A stretch of DNA of 64,000 nucleotides from Papiliotrema nemorosa (lineage: Eukaryota; Basidiomycota; Tremellomycetes; Tremellales; Rhynchogastremaceae). The notes under the pieces are model-generated. The model searched no databases and was not told where the DNA came from. It was given only the letters and a program-made list of their open reading frames with translations. The stretch is taken from the NCBI GenBank assembly GCA_032158125.1, contig JASKOT010000046.1, positions 1 to 64,000 of the forward strand. The letters run 5' to 3'. Shown one piece after another: positions 32,543-44,355 of the stretch (the stretch's first letter is position 1; the number at the start of each line of letters is the position of its first letter). The translations under genes were made by a program, and so were the position numbers.

Positions 32543-33694
32543 ATGGTAAGTGTATCTCCATGCCAATCGCATCGCAGAGAGGAAGACGGTGGATGTGGAT
32601 GGTACGATTGTGAAGGGACAGAAGGCAGGCAGGATGGACGTAGGGAGTTTAGAAAGAGGAGGAGGTCATGTCTTGAGCGGTGTCTTGGTGGTCGACGTCG
32701 TATGAAGATGATACTGACTTTATCAGGCTCCTACCAAGAAGGTTAGTGTTAATTCATCGGAGAGACATGAGGATCAGGAAGGGTTTGGGTCAAAGAGGGT
32801 CTGTCTGGGACATTTCGACAAAAGACGATCATACGACTTGCAGCTGCGGATAACGTATCGATGTCGACAGTCTTCAGTGAGGACCGCCTCGATGCTGTTG
32901 GAGTACTATCTGAAAGGGGGGATGCAGGACACGATCGCGAGCAAGAAATGAGGGGAGTAACGACTCAAGGAAAGGAGTCTGTCTGGTCGACACGATACGC
33001 TGTACCCGTTCTATTCCCACCTGCCATTCCCATCATCGCCATCGCTATCATCCCCTCGATTACGCCATGCGGCCTTTCGAATAACTTTACGCCCTCGCCA
33101 AAACAGTCCGACCGACCTCTTTGACCCAAACCTAGACCCAAACTCATTTATCCTTTTTCGACTTCCACCCTCTGTAAGGAGCGGAGACTGACAATTTAGA
33201 CCCCCAAGACCCGATCGGCGCTGCACGATGTTGTGACTCGTGAATACACCATTCACGTCCACAAGCGAGTCCACGACCTTTCTTTCAAAAAGAGTCAGTC
33301 GAAATTCCTCCCCCCTAATCCTACCGACTTTTACTTGCCCATACATCATTACCCCCATCTTCTTTTTTCCCTGCTGACACCCTGCAGAGGCACCAAAAGC
33401 CGTCAAGGCCGTTGTTGAGTTTGCCCAAAAGTCGATGGGTGTCAAGGACGTCCGAATCTCCCCTGGACTCAACCAGGCCATCTGGTCTCGAGGTGTCCGA
33501 TCCCCACCCAAGCGAATCCGAGTCCGATTGGAGCGAAAGCGAAATGATGACGAGGGAGCAAAGGAGAAGCTCTACGTCGTCGCCAGCGTCGTCGAGGGTG
33601 TCACCAGCTTCAAGGTGAGACCACACGCTTTACATTTTAGAACTAGGCTAATATGTAGGGTCTCCAGACCGTTGTTGTTGAGGGTGACGAGTAA
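32543..33694 (+). CDS. RPL31: 60S ribosomal protein eL31
   Basis: Large-subunit ribosomal protein sited near the peptide exit. Five coding exons (32543-32545, 32727-32741, 33200-33293, 33388-33614, 33659-33694) give 124 residues in perfect phase. The first coding exon is the ATG alone and the second is a 15-nt microexon (APTKK). Family stretches are [60 protein letters not shown] and the end TVVVEGDE. Introns 1 (181 nt) and 2 (458 nt) are long for this genome. No clear snoRNA signature was seen in them. Confidence 0.94.
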
Positions 33695-34669
33695 ATTCTG
33701 TCCGGTTTACGATATGGATGGATAGGAGAGCATTGAGAGTATCTTCGTGGGCTTTTGCTGGACACGAACCTTGATTGCTCTTCTGGAGGGTTTGGATCTC
33801 TGTGTAGGCTACGTACGGAGATGCCATGAATCATAGCATGACACGACTGTTTGCTGGAGTACTAATGCTACCCGGACTTCCGCCGCAAGGCACTACCTGT
33901 CTCGACCAGCACAATACAGTGGGATCCGCATCGCGTATCTCAACATTTGAGCACTCAAGACTCGCCATCTCAAGAAGAAAGACTGATGAATTTCCCCAAG
34001 GCAGAGCCCGAAACTCCCTCCCCTCCATCAGGCCACGACTCGGATCTCTGTTCAATAGCTCAAATCGGGGAGTGAGGCTTGCGGAGGAGGTCAGTGAGAA
34101 GAGCCACACGGGAGATAGACTAAGCTGGGGCCGTGTAGCATCAAATTGGACATAATCATCAAGTCATGAATAGGAGATTGACTACTCGAGAAGAGCTTGG
34201 CCGAATTTGCGAGAGCATTTGAACTCTGATTCGAGGCATGGTCGATCGGAACAACAGCGATGGGAGAATGCAAAGCACCATTCGGGCCGAAAATCGTGAT
34301 ACGGATCTCCGCAGTGAGCCTTCTTTACCGCGCTTAGGGAGGTGTCACAGTCATCATAGTACTATTCAGGGCGCTCTGTGAGATCCCATCCGTCTCGACT
34401 ATATGCATGATGTCGAGACAAACGGCGTGATCGAGGGGGTGGCATGAATGGGACGGAAGACGGATCTTGGGGGGAAGTTGGGCGGAGGACCGAAAATCAG
34501 GCCAAGACCCAAAGATTTCGATAAGTCATGGTCGATCTGACTCTAGAGTACCGGCCGGTGAGGATAAAAGCTATATAGATCTCTGTCGATGCACTCTCGT
34601 TAGCCCAATCTATCAATCCGGGATTCCTCGACATCTCTGATCAGTTCATCTCGACGCGTACTATCCAGT
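33695..34669. other. Intergenic, promoter of the DAL5-type transporter
   Basis: About 975 nt without a supportable gene. Near the right end, TAAAAGCTATATAG (about 34565-34578) is a plausible TATA region roughly 100 nt before the transporter ATG. Confidence 0.45.
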
Positions 34670-36448
34670 ATGAGCTCGACAGATCATTATAATCCCTCGC
34701 TCGAGGCCAAGGCGGTCGAAGAGGAACGTTTGGCAGAAGAGCGAAAGGTGGTCAGGAAGATCGATACTATACTCCTGCCCATCTTGATGCTCACCTTGGG
34801 TCTGCAATACTATGACAAGGCAGTTTTGGGTAGTGCAGCGGTGTTTGGTATCTTGGAGGATTTCGTGAGTGACCAGTCTGTGACATCCACAAGAACTGAT
34901 ATCTAGGACTTGATCAAGACTGTAAACGGGAAGCCTGATACTTCTCGATACTCCACCGTCTCTGCTTCGGTGGGTAGAGGAGCACCACCTCGGATCTGTC
35001 CTGACACCTAGTTTTACTATGGCTACATCGTCTCCGTCCTCCCTTGGGCGCTCGTCTTTGCCCGATATCCCTTGGCCAAAACCACCGCGATCTGCGTCTT
35101 CTTCTGGGGTCTCGTTTGCATCCTCACAGTCCTGTGTCACAACTACCACGGCGCCCTCATCCAACGTATCTTCCTCGGATTGACCGAATCAGCCGTCCCG
35201 CCTGCTTTCGTTGCAGTCACGAATTTATGGTACAAGCCATACGAACAGGCAACGCGGATGGGGATGTGGTACTCCGCCTACGGACTGGCGAATATGAGTA
35301 GTGGACTGATCAACTTTGGGCTGGGACACGCCAAGATTGCCCATCCGTGGAAAGTCATGTGAGTCGGACGGGATGCATGCGGAGTGAGGGATAACGGCTG
35401 ATGGAAGGTATTACTTTGGTGGAGGAGCCACGATGGCTTGGGCTTTTGTCATTTGGCTTGTTCTGCCCGACTCGCCCTTAACCCCTGGGAGGTTCTTCAA
35501 CGAGCGAGAAAAGGAGATTTTAGCCAGGAGGTTCTACGAATCGGCAGCGGTGAGGGATAGACAGCCGTTTAGGTGGTATCAGTTTGTGGAGGCTTTGGTG
35601 GATGTCAAGACTTGGATCTACCTTCTCATGGGAGCAGCCATCTATGTGAGTGGGACCCCTCTCTTCCCAGTCGCTCTTTTGCACGTGTCGAAATGGTGCA
35701 ACGTGATCCTCATGCTTAGGCTTGCAACTCTGCTATCACGGCGTTCGGAGCACGAATTATCAAATCATGGGGGTTCAACTCTCTGCAGACCATCGCTCTT
35801 CTTATCCCTGGCGGAGCTTCCACCTGTGTTGCTATCTGGTTCTTCGCCTATTTTGCCGACAAGATCAAAGACTCAAGGACTTGGTTATTGCCTCTTTCGT
35901 GTATTCCCGTTTGGGTCGGAGCGGTAGTCATCTGGGCTGCACCATTACATCCCCGAGCTGGGCCACTCATCGGTTTCTACATGATTGCTGTGAGGACTTA
36001 CCACTCTCTTCGTTTCTCAGCTGATCAGCAGTCTTTTGGTGCACCTTATGTCCTCCTTCTCACTGTCGCTACCAACAACGTGTCCGGAGCGACCAAGAAA
36101 GCCACGGTAAACGGGGCAATCTGGATAGGCTACAATGTCGGCAATATCGCTTCGTCTTATTCTGTCATTGCGTCGGAGGTCACTATCAAGTATCGATCAG
36201 CTTGGATCACCGTGCTCGCGTGTATGGCTTTCACTTCCATCGCATCCTTTGTCCTGCGATGGATGTACATCCGAGAGAACAAGAGGCGGGACGCGTTAGC
36301 AAGCAAGGGATCGGCCCCCCAGACAGTCGCAGACACTCCTGCGGGTGAGATGGAAAAGGTACTGGAAAGCGGAGAGGTTGAAAGAGGTCAAAGGGGTCAT
36401 GGTGACCTGACCGACAAGGAGCGACCAGAATTTAGGTATACGCTATAG
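34670..36448 (+). CDS. MFS transporter, DAL5/allantoate permease (anion:cation symporter) family
   Basis: Predicted plasma-membrane permease for an organic anion. Relatives carry allantoate, nicotinate, pantothenate or sulfonate-type substrates. The N-terminus has RKIDTILLPILMLTLGLQYYDKAVLG, in which the RKxDxxLLP plus YDK pattern is typical. The TM4-5 region has RIFLGLTESAVPPAFVAVTN and LWYKPYEQATRMGMWYSA, with the conserved Tyr/Glu-Gln arrangement. Later, GGASTCVAIWFFAYFADKIK and IGYNVGNIASS mark the second half. Introns are short; one exon after 36.03 kb joins IGFYMIA to AFGAPYVLLL. The C-terminal tail is hydrophilic, about 60 residues. The gene stands alone between RPL31 and ERG2. Confidence 0.82.
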
Positions 36449-36743
36449 ACGGAGCAAGTATGAGAGGACTGCAGGTAGATGACCTTCAAGATGGACTTAT
36501 AATGCTTTTCATTTCTTCATCTCAGCGATGCTGATCTATCGGGATCCCGGGCATGCTACATGGGCTCACGCTTGGCAGTACGAGTTGGCAGTGGTACGAT
36601 GACTCGAGTGAACCGAGTTGAGCGCGAATGTTTTTCGAAGTTCGTCGAATCGAAAACAATCGTCGTACGAGATTTTCGTCCTTCTATACATCAAGCATCC
36701 ATCATTACATCGAGTCCTTCGCTCTCTGGTATTTCCCTACAAG

Positions 36744-37579
36744 ATGGCTGTTGAGAAGAGAAGCTCGTCGGCTGCGCGAAAGCAGTCCTCGTCGACTATG
36801 ACCAAATGGACCATGCGATCTGTCGTGGTCGGGATGTTGGTCCTGGTCTGTTCCTACCTCAACAGTATCAATGTGAGTCCTACCGTGTGGAGATGTTGCT
36901 CTGGCGTCACATTTGTGGAATACTGACATGTAGGATCGATTCTACATCATGACTCCCGAGTCATTGAACCAATCTTTCCAGAAATCCCTCGAGATCACCC
37001 GAGCCCACGCTTCCTCTGCTCCCCAAAATACCACTCTGCTCATTTCAACCCTCATCGACACTCTTATAGCCGATCACCCGGATGCTATCTTTGCCAAAGA
37101 TTTCCAGAACCCCACCGAATGGGTGTTCAACAATGCTGGTGGAGCCATGGGAAGCATGTTCATCATTCATGCTAGTATCACCGAATATCTGATCGTCTTC
37201 GGAACGGCCATCGGGACAGAGGGACATAGTGGTCGACATACTGCCGACGACTATTTCCATATTCTTCAAGGACGACAGACGGCTTATGAGGCTGGAGCAT
37301 TGATGAGGGAGGTGTACAATGTTGGAGATGTGCATCATATGAAGCGGGGGGTGATCAAGCAGTACGCGATGGAGCCGGAGAGTTGGGCTTTGGAGTATGC
37401 TAGAGGTGGGTCATAGCTCTGCAAAGAGGCGAAGCTGATGTGTAGGCTGGATCCCACTCATGTTGCCCTTCGGGTTCGCCGACAGCTTGTCATCCACCTT
37501 GGACTTCCAGACCATGTACCACACCGCCAGACTCACCGGTCGACATATGATCAAGAACCTGCTCAAGGGGAAGATATAA
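36744..37579 (+). CDS. ERG2: C-8 sterol isomerase
   Basis: Ergosterol pathway enzyme of the ER that shifts the sterol double bond from C-8 to C-7 (fecosterol to episterol). Three exons (36744-36872, 36934-37405, 37446-37579) give 244 residues. An N-terminal membrane segment ([17 protein letters not shown]) precedes [20 protein letters not shown]. The conserved core includes [38 protein letters not shown] and [13 protein letters not shown]. The C-terminus [20 protein letters not shown] is typical of ERG2/sigma-1 receptor family members. Gene symbol is confident. Confidence 0.93.
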
Positions 37580-37766
37580 GACGCTGGTCGAGAAATGCTT
37601 GGGAGCTGTAGGGGACTAGATGCGATACGCCAGACACAATGCATGGACAATCCTAAGGCTCCACGACACCCCACATACCAACACAGAATCAAGACCGTTA
37701 TCGAGCAGCTGGAATACCAGAGTGACTGACAGATATCGGTCACAGTGATTGCGCTGACCACACTGA

Positions 37767-38825
37767 TCACTCATCGTCCATGTTTGAGTGGACTGATTCA
37801 TCGCCGCCCTGAAGCTTCCGCTTCTTCTTCGATACTTGGTCAAGATCCGAATCGGCGTCCTCGTCCTCAGAATCTGTTGAAATCTCATTCTCTTCGACAA
37901 ACCCCGACGGCGCCTCGACTCCGGTTCTTCTGTTTATAAGTATGATATTCACACCAGCGACTCACCCCTGTGGCTGGAAAGGGTCGCTTGGCAAGAGAAA
38001 TTGCCAAAAGTGCAATTCTGTGCTGCTGTTCCCCGGATCGCCGGGGGCAGCGGAGTGCAGAGCGGGCTGAACGCTTGAGAATTGTGGTGGGCCCCTCGCT
38101 GTGCAACAAGACCCGGCGTGACAGCCAGGTCGAGCAGTGTGAGTGAAAGCTTGTGAAGAATAGGTTTTAACGGTTGTCTCACCCCATGCGATTGTGCGCT
38201 CCCCTCCGATCTCGCTGGCCAATCTTTTGACTAGACTTTGAATAGCTTGATCGGAGAGACCCATCTCTGTGTACCGATCAAGTTCAGTCTTGCCGTCCTC
38301 CGTCAGAGTGAAGAGGAGACCCTCTTTAATCACGCCCACAGCGTAACCTTCATACCCGGCGGGGCACACTCGGCCTCGTAGATCCGAAGTGATTGAACGG
38401 TACCATACCGTCAGATCCTCGACGCTCCTGGCGTCCCCGTTCGCAAGCCAAGCCATCTTCTGGTTTGCCACTGTATTTTCCAAGTACTCGTTGCGAGCTG
38501 CGGAAAGGTCTGCGTTTACAGCCTCGGACATCGCAGTGACACTCTTCTCGATCGGTTTGCCCAGAATTCTTCGGGACTCGTGATACCATGGGGAATTGAT
38601 TGTTTGCTCGATTAGTTTGGGGATGTTTGATTGGAAATCTGCTAGGGCGTAGCTGTAGAATGTATCGACACTATTATGTGGCGCGACCCGAGAGCGAGCA
38701 TTCGCAAAGCTATCATTGATCAAGTGCGAGATGTGTTCTTTAACGATACTTTGGGCTTCTTCAAGAGTCAGCTTATCGCCGACCGCATCTGGGGCGGGAT
38801 CGATAGCAGAATCAGATATTGTGAT
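37767..38825 (-). CDS. Unknown paralogous family, member A (5' exon unresolved)
   Basis: No known family recognised. A 3' acceptor at about 38826 opens an exon reading ITISDSAIDPAPDAV, with no ATG, so at least one 5' exon is missing from this call. The body is acidic-to-neutral and helical (LTLEEAQSIVKEHISHLIND, GKPIEKSVTAMSEAV), followed by a compact region VCPAGYEGYAVGVIKEGLLF and TEDGKTELDRYTEMG. A splice at about 37.97 kb joins the last exon, which carries an acidic tail and a basic patch (TDSEDEDADSDLDQ, KKKRK) ending at 37767. The stretch from 38.05 to 38.18 kb (Cys/Ala/Pro rich) may be partly intronic. It aligns almost without gaps to the gene at 40.1-41.0 kb. No signal peptide or membrane span, so probably cytosolic or nuclear. 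Confidence 0.55.
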
Positions 38826-40144
38826 CTGTAAGTGCGTTGTTATATGGGCTGAGAGCTCTGTCTCTTGGATGTAATAGTGTCTGTAAACGCAAGTGGGGGT
38901 GGAGTAAAACAGAAAAGAAGAGCTCGCGTCCAGCTGGGCTATGTATATACCAGTCGCAGGCGATCAGTTTGGAACGCCCCATTGGTCCTCGACCGAGCAT
39001 CACGGATGCCGTCCCTTTCATCGTCAAGGAGTCGAAGCCCGTGTCGTTGACATTCACGAATTCATGTTTCTTGTGCTCTAAAACACTTTCTACAAGTACT
39101 GCATTTTGGAGATGGCGAAAGGAAAGCGTATCACTCTTGTCCAGCTCTACCAATTTGGTAGTCAGAGGGAGATGATCGTGTTTCACTTCAATGCGAGGAG
39201 TGCATGTTTCGAGAGGGCCAGGTGGGTGCAGCTGACCTTGCACACCCATAAAGCCCTGTGGTCTTGACTGTATTGAGGGGCGGGGATCAAGCAGTACTGT
39301 AGCTTTGCTCTGTGCCCAGGGAAGGTACGGCACACAACTCATGGTTAGATTATCAGACAGAACAAGAACATCTCGAAGGGACATGCTCGATGCTCACTCA
39401 GACTACCTGGCCGCGCCAGGTTCGGAGTAAACGCATACAGTGCAACTCTTCGAATCGACCTTCATCCAACATATGCACACCACTCGTATGGAACTGTGGA
39501 CCGATGGCCTGTTCTGCGGGTGAACAGGACCCTCGGGAATATGACAATCACCTTCACTGCGGAACCTCACCGCTGGATGCCTTAAGACACATCTGCACTC
39601 ATCGGATGCCGATTGTCGCTCTCATTTCCGTCAACCTGGCTGTCCTCAGAGTCTGTATCCAATCTGGGGTGTACTTGCTACAATCTGCATCGGCTGGTAC
39701 AAGCTACGTATACCACTCACTCCGCCATAGTAAGAGCCCTTACCACCGCCTGATACTCGCAAAAGGCTCCTTTCGCTTGTTTCGCTTGGAGGGTTCGGAA
39801 GCGGTACGCCTTTGCTCAATCCCCTTGAAGCCGCTCACGTTGGGGTTGAATTGTCAACTGGGGAAATACCGCATCGAACTCGACAACGACCCCGAGGCAA
39901 TCCGGGAGAAAGTTTTGGAGATCAGCGATGAGATCAGACGGGAAAAGAGTATTCACACCGTCCCGTCCTTAGGGGTGACGTTGGTTCCTCTCGGGTTAGT
40001 AGAGACGTGTGAGCTACGGGGTACTGTATGCATGCTCGCTCACCATTCTTCCCGAGCGCCTCTCAACGGAGTCTCATAATTAGCCTCATACTCTCTTCTC
40101 AACTTCTCATCGCGGACAGCCCCTGATAGCTCATTGGTGAAAGC
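38826..40144. other. Space between family members A and B, unresolved coding-like frames
   Basis: On the minus strand, 38930-39384 is open and protein-like (NAVLVESVLEHKKHEFVNV, KLVELDKSDTLSFRHL) and may hold the missing 5' exon of member A or a separate broken copy, but no in-phase junction was found. On the plus strand the 255-codon frame 39312-40079 starts at GTG and ends with a charged helix (DPEAIREKVLEISDEIRREK). Neither is claimed as a gene. Confidence 0.35.
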
Positions 40145-41034
40145 TCAGTCCTCAGCGGGACCCTCAACGTCCCCGTTGACTGGCTCCTCGTGAAAATCAT
40201 CACGGTCGTGTTCATCAAAATGTCCCTCGAAGAGCAATGGTCCAATGTTGATTGAGGGACTGACTGTCAGTGAAAGGATCCGACAAGGTCTCAGAAGAAT
40301 GATTTGGGTTAAACTCACAGGGGGCTGGGCCAAGCTACCGGCATATTCATTATCTGCGCTGTTCGGGGACCGGTGCTCCAATCGTTGTAATTGAAGGTTG
40401 GGGTGGAGCTCTCGTAGCGTCATTGGTGTACAGCCAATTCAACGTCAATCTGGAATCGCGAACCTTCGTCAACATGCCGATCGATCTCTGTCTGCCCGTC
40501 GGAATTGACAATGAATAGAGCACCCCACTTGCTTACGGCGAGATCGGTTCCTTCAAGGCCGTCAGCACAGAAAGGACTTTGTGTAGAGGCACCAGATTTG
40601 GGCTTGAAGACGACCTTCAGGTCGCTGGGATTTCGATTCTCTCCAAGAGAGCTTCAGAGCTGGGATAGTGACCTCACTTCTTGAGAATGGCGGTAATCCT
40701 CGTCAGAGGCGGCTTCATCTGCCTCTATAGCACCCTTCATCGCGGCATAGGTCTTCTCAATAGGTCGTCCTGCATCTTGACGAGTCTTGTAATACGCCTC
40801 AAAATTTCCAGCGTAATCTTGAACACTCTTGTAGCCACGGTCAAACTTCCTCAGGAACGCTTGGGAGATATCCAAGCCAGTGGCTTCATCGCTGGCATTT
40901 CGCACGACGTCCGTCATCCATTGTTCAGCGTTGTCCTTGAATGCATCATAAAAGACCGTCAGCAAATCGTCCTGCGTGAGGCTTGCCGGGATGGTGGCTG
41001 TTAAATTCGAAGGGGCAGTCTCCATACGACACAT
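40145..41034 (-). CDS. Unknown paralogous family, member B
   Basis: Diverged tandem paralogue of the gene at 37.8-38.8 kb. The ATG at 41034 (MCRMETAPSNL) is used because the longer frame starts at TTG. Introns resolved by frame: one near 40.62-40.68 kb (GTGAGG donor, AAG acceptor), one of 78 nt near 40.35-40.43 kb that removes an in-frame TGA, and one near 40.26-40.32 kb. The product contains LTQDDLLTVFYDAFKDNAEQW, GRPIEKTYAAMKGAI, CADGLEGTDLAVSKWGALF, NSDGQTEIDRHVDEG and an acidic end (FDEHDRDDFHEE). Shared order of motifs with member A argues for a real domain of about 190 residues of unknown function. About 220 residues in total. No membrane span. Confidence 0.6.
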
Positions 41035-41629
41035 ATTGGCTGTTGACAAGAGGGAAGACAATCAGAAGATCTGTTAAAATGATAGGTAAAAAAGTGAAAC
41101 CACTGGGGTCAACCTGATCGGATCACCCTTCTTATATACTGCCCATTTTCCAGGTGAGAAGCAGGGGTCATACACTTGCTATCTTCTTGGCCACTATTAA
41201 GGATGCCTCCCTTGATGAGCATCAATCTGTAAGCTGCTTCATATCAGTGGGTGACACACTAGACCAGGAGGGATGTTCGATCAAAGGTGTCCACGCATTG
41301 GAACACACGCTGCGCCGTCACCTCTGGTTGCCCTTGTCAAAGGTCGGTCAATTTTGCTACATGTAGCACATGTAGCATACAGACAACGAAAGATGTCGTC
41401 ATTCGAATGTAAGCTATGAGCTCTGAGTGATGCTACGTGTTTTGAATCTCCCTGCTTTCCCCTCGCTTCTCCAGCTGAGCACACCGCCACGCTTCGCCTC
41501 GTGCCGATGCGATCCTACATTCCTGACAGATCGAGTCATATATTTTCATGTAGAAAGAAGGCATTTGGTAATCAGAAGATGGTCGACTCGCTTGACATGA
41601 ATGGAGCTGCATGACGTATCAGCCAGACT
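41035..41629. other. Intergenic, nothing recognised
   Basis: About 600 nt holding the promoter of member B and the 3' flank of the next minus-strand gene. CTTATATACTG at about 41132-41142 is a possible TATA element, roughly 100 nt before the member B start. Confidence 0.45.
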
Positions 41630-42300
41630 CTACTGCTCATCTTGTATCTCATCATCATCACTGCCTTCTGTGTCTTCTGTGTCGAGACACGTCGTTGACG
41701 CTTCTCCTGGAACGAACAGGCTCGAAGGCAGTTCACTGGCCGGGATCTGAATGACCCCGAGTCCCAACACTTCATCCTTACCAAACTCCAGGGTTTTCGT
41801 CCTGCCCCCAGCAGGAATGAGCTCTGAGCGATTCTTGTAGGAGACATCCGTCACTGAAACTGTACTGAGACCCTCAATTGGTACCGCAGAGACGGTGATC
41901 AGGCGGATCTGAGCTGGACGTGCGTTCTGCTGTCGCTCATCTTGAGTCTTGGCTTCAACGTGGTTCGAAAAGAAGGACCAAGCGCAGATCTGAGCATCTC
42001 GAACGAGACTGTCGCGACTTGCTCTTTCGTGACGATCGGCTCCTTGGTGGCAATGCTACATTCTTGCATCCTGGCTGCGATCTTCTTGATGGCTGTCGCC
42101 TCGCTGTCCGGGGCCCCTACCAACAAGGACTGAAGTTGGGTGCTTGGGACGTCCCACACACTGCCCTTGCAGTGATCAGTGTCTCTGAGTGTGATGATTG
42201 TGGAAGATTCCTGTGTGAGACCGACCATTCGAGGTGTAGAGATCGTATCTGATTCTGAGGTGGGACGGGTCACGTCGAGGTCCGATTCGTTAGGTGACAT
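41630..42300 (-). CDS. Unrecognised protein with acidic tail, third gene of the accessory block
   Basis: No known family. Two exons: 42300 (MSPNESDLDVTRP) to a GTCCTT donor near 41.98 kb, joined in phase to DERQQNARPAQIRLITVSAV and on to the stop at 41630. Features are a Ser/Thr-rich N-terminus, helical middle (DSEATAIKKIAARMQE, KEQVATVSFEMLRSAL), a beta-like stretch (TDVSYKNRSELIPAGGR, GLGVIQIPASELPSSLF), and an acidic end (DTEDTEGSDDDEIQDEQ). The tail type, strand and position resemble members A and B, but the body does not align convincingly, so membership in the same family is not claimed. About 205 residues. Confidence 0.5.
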
Positions 42301-42790
42301 TCTTGCACGCTCTGTCGTGGGTCGAAGAGGGAGCAGGCTGCGCCTTTTCCACTTATGAGCCTTCAGGTTAGAGCTCAAACATCTTCAAACATCTACTTGA
42401 AAACGATGCGGACAAAGGAAAGACGTACGATCCTCCCTTCATGGGTTGGCGTCATGTCTCCCAGTTTGGCCATATCCGGTCTCTCTGTTCACCGACGTTG
42501 CGACCAATTGCGCAAGCACCATCATCAGGTGGTCAAAAAAGATGAAGTAAGAGCTGGTGGTGTGCGATTGTGGAAATGGTGCAGAGGCAGCTCATCCGGC
42601 AAAGCTTGCTAAGCAAGCCCTCAAAAGATGGTAGATCACGCCATGCGTTTACCTCTTCGCGACCTGCTCGCACAGATAAAGACCGCGTTGGGCGGACAAA
42701 CGACTAGAATCCGTCCGAGTCAAGCTCATCATCGCACCCATTACAATCAGCGACAATAGTCAGACTGAGTCAGCCGACGACATTTCCGCC
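42301..42790. other. Divergent intergenic region
   Basis: About 490 nt between the accessory block and the sulfonate dioxygenase gene. It probably contains the unresolved first exon of the dioxygenase, since the frame is open back to about 42.68 kb without an ATG. Confidence 0.4.
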
Positions 42791-44100
42791 TTGAAGGAAC
42801 GATTGCAAGCTCTTCAAGTCGAAAAGAAGGATACGCTTCATCTCCCTCCCGACAATACCCTGCGCCGATATCAGAAAGCCGGAATCGACTTGTCAAACGG
42901 TTACCCATACTTCCCCCCAAAGCCAGACTTTGTACAAGATGTACCCAAGATACGAACGGATCTGCGAGAGTATGTAGATCCCGGTACGCGAGCCGACAAG
43001 GAGAAAAAGGCTTTGTTCGGCGCGGCCAAGGAGGTCAAGGATCTTACTAGGCATATCGGGGTAAGTCTTGCGGAACGCGGCAGCCTGGCAGCTGCTGATA
43101 TGGCAGACCGAGATCGTCGGTCTGCAGCTGAGAGATCTGACCGATCAACAGAAAGATGAGCTAGCGTTGCTAGTCGCCGAACGATCTATAGTTTGTAGGT
43201 GGTTCTGTGTCGAGGTCTGCAACGTACTGTACGCTCACGTCCAGTCTTCCGGGACCAAGACCTCTCGCCTCAGGAGCAACAGGAGCTTGGACTCTATCTA
43301 GGTCATGGCGAGATCGAGCGACACCCTCAAGCCCCTCAAGTTCCCGGTTTGGGTGGAGGGGTTTCTTTGATCTGGGAACAAGGTCGACGAGACGGCTTTG
43401 GCAAAGGTCGATCTTTCCGTGTGCCATATGGAGGAGGACAATTCGGTTGGCACACCGATCTGGTCCATGAGGGTGAGCTAAGCCTGGACTACGTACAGTA
43501 TGTGGCATAGTGCTGATACGCCTTATAGCCTACCCGCCCGGGTACACCCACTTGCATCAGGACACTGTGCCCGATTTCGGAGGCGACACCCTCTGGGCAT
43601 CTGGATATGCGGCCTATGACAAGTTGTCTCCGGCATTCAAGAAGCTTCTCGATGGCTTGAACGGTATATACCGATCGGCACACAAGTACAAGGATCAGAA
43701 CGATCCAGAGGGGGACAAGACCTTCGTCACGCGGGTTCACCCTCTGGTTCGAACGCATCCAGTCACCGGCTGGAAGGCCTTATGGGTCAATCAAGCTATG
43801 ACTGTCGGTATCGAGGGCTTCGACAAGGCCGAGTCTGACCTTCTCCTTGGTTACTTGTTCAACGTTTTCGAGAGGTCCACGGACATCCAGCTACGATGGC
43901 ACTGGACACCTGGAACGTCGGCCATCTGGGACAACAGATCGACCATTCATACCGTGTCATATGATTATGATGGAGAAAGGCACGGTACAAGGGTTTCTTC
44001 CTTGGCGGAGAGGCCGTTCTTCGACCCCGCGTCAAAGTCTCGAGCAGAAGCTTTGGAACTCAAAGGCTGGATCGATACTCAGGATTATTCGAGGTATTAG
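42791..44100 (+). CDS. Alpha-ketoglutarate-dependent sulfonate/taurine dioxygenase (TauD/Jlp1-like)
   Basis: Fe(II)/2-oxoglutarate oxygenase that hydroxylates sulfonates so that sulfite and an aldehyde are released. Yeast Jlp1 is the model relative. Metal ligands are visible: HTD in QFGWHTDLVHE, and the distal His in NRSTIHTVSYDYDG, followed by GTR, whose Arg binds 2-oxoglutarate. Other family blocks are VFRDQDLSPQEQQELGLYLG, YTHLHQDTVPDFGGDTLWAS and VHPLVRTHPVTGWKALWVN. About four exons with 45-60 nt introns. The start is not resolved: position 42791 is TTG, and no in-frame ATG lies upstream before a stop, so a short 5' exon is expected. It converges with an MFS transporter 255 nt away. Confidence 0.82.
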
Positions 44101-44355
44101 GGACAAGAAGGAGGCAGAAATTTGGTATCGGGTAACTTGTCGAGATCTATGCATGTACATGCCTGTGATTCAACATCATACCTCGACCATCACAGAATTG
44201 ATGGTATTCGTCGTGAGGTAATGCAACAATCCAAAAGCTCGGGCCTATTCATGTGTTACAGTCACTTCACGGCCTTGATCCTCTAAGAGTACCGAAAGCA
44301 CCTTCCCTTATAGTCGTATAGTTGCACTTGATCCAGACTCACAGCCTCTCTTTCC

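Noticed and set aside
39312..40079. 255-codon plus-strand frame in the accessory block
   Set aside because: It starts at GTG, only its last third looks coding, and another frame over the same bases is equally plausible.
40354..40431. In-frame TGA in family member B suggesting a pseudogene
   Set aside because: A 78-nt GTACAC...GCGCAG intron in phase removes it and joins two coding-like exons.
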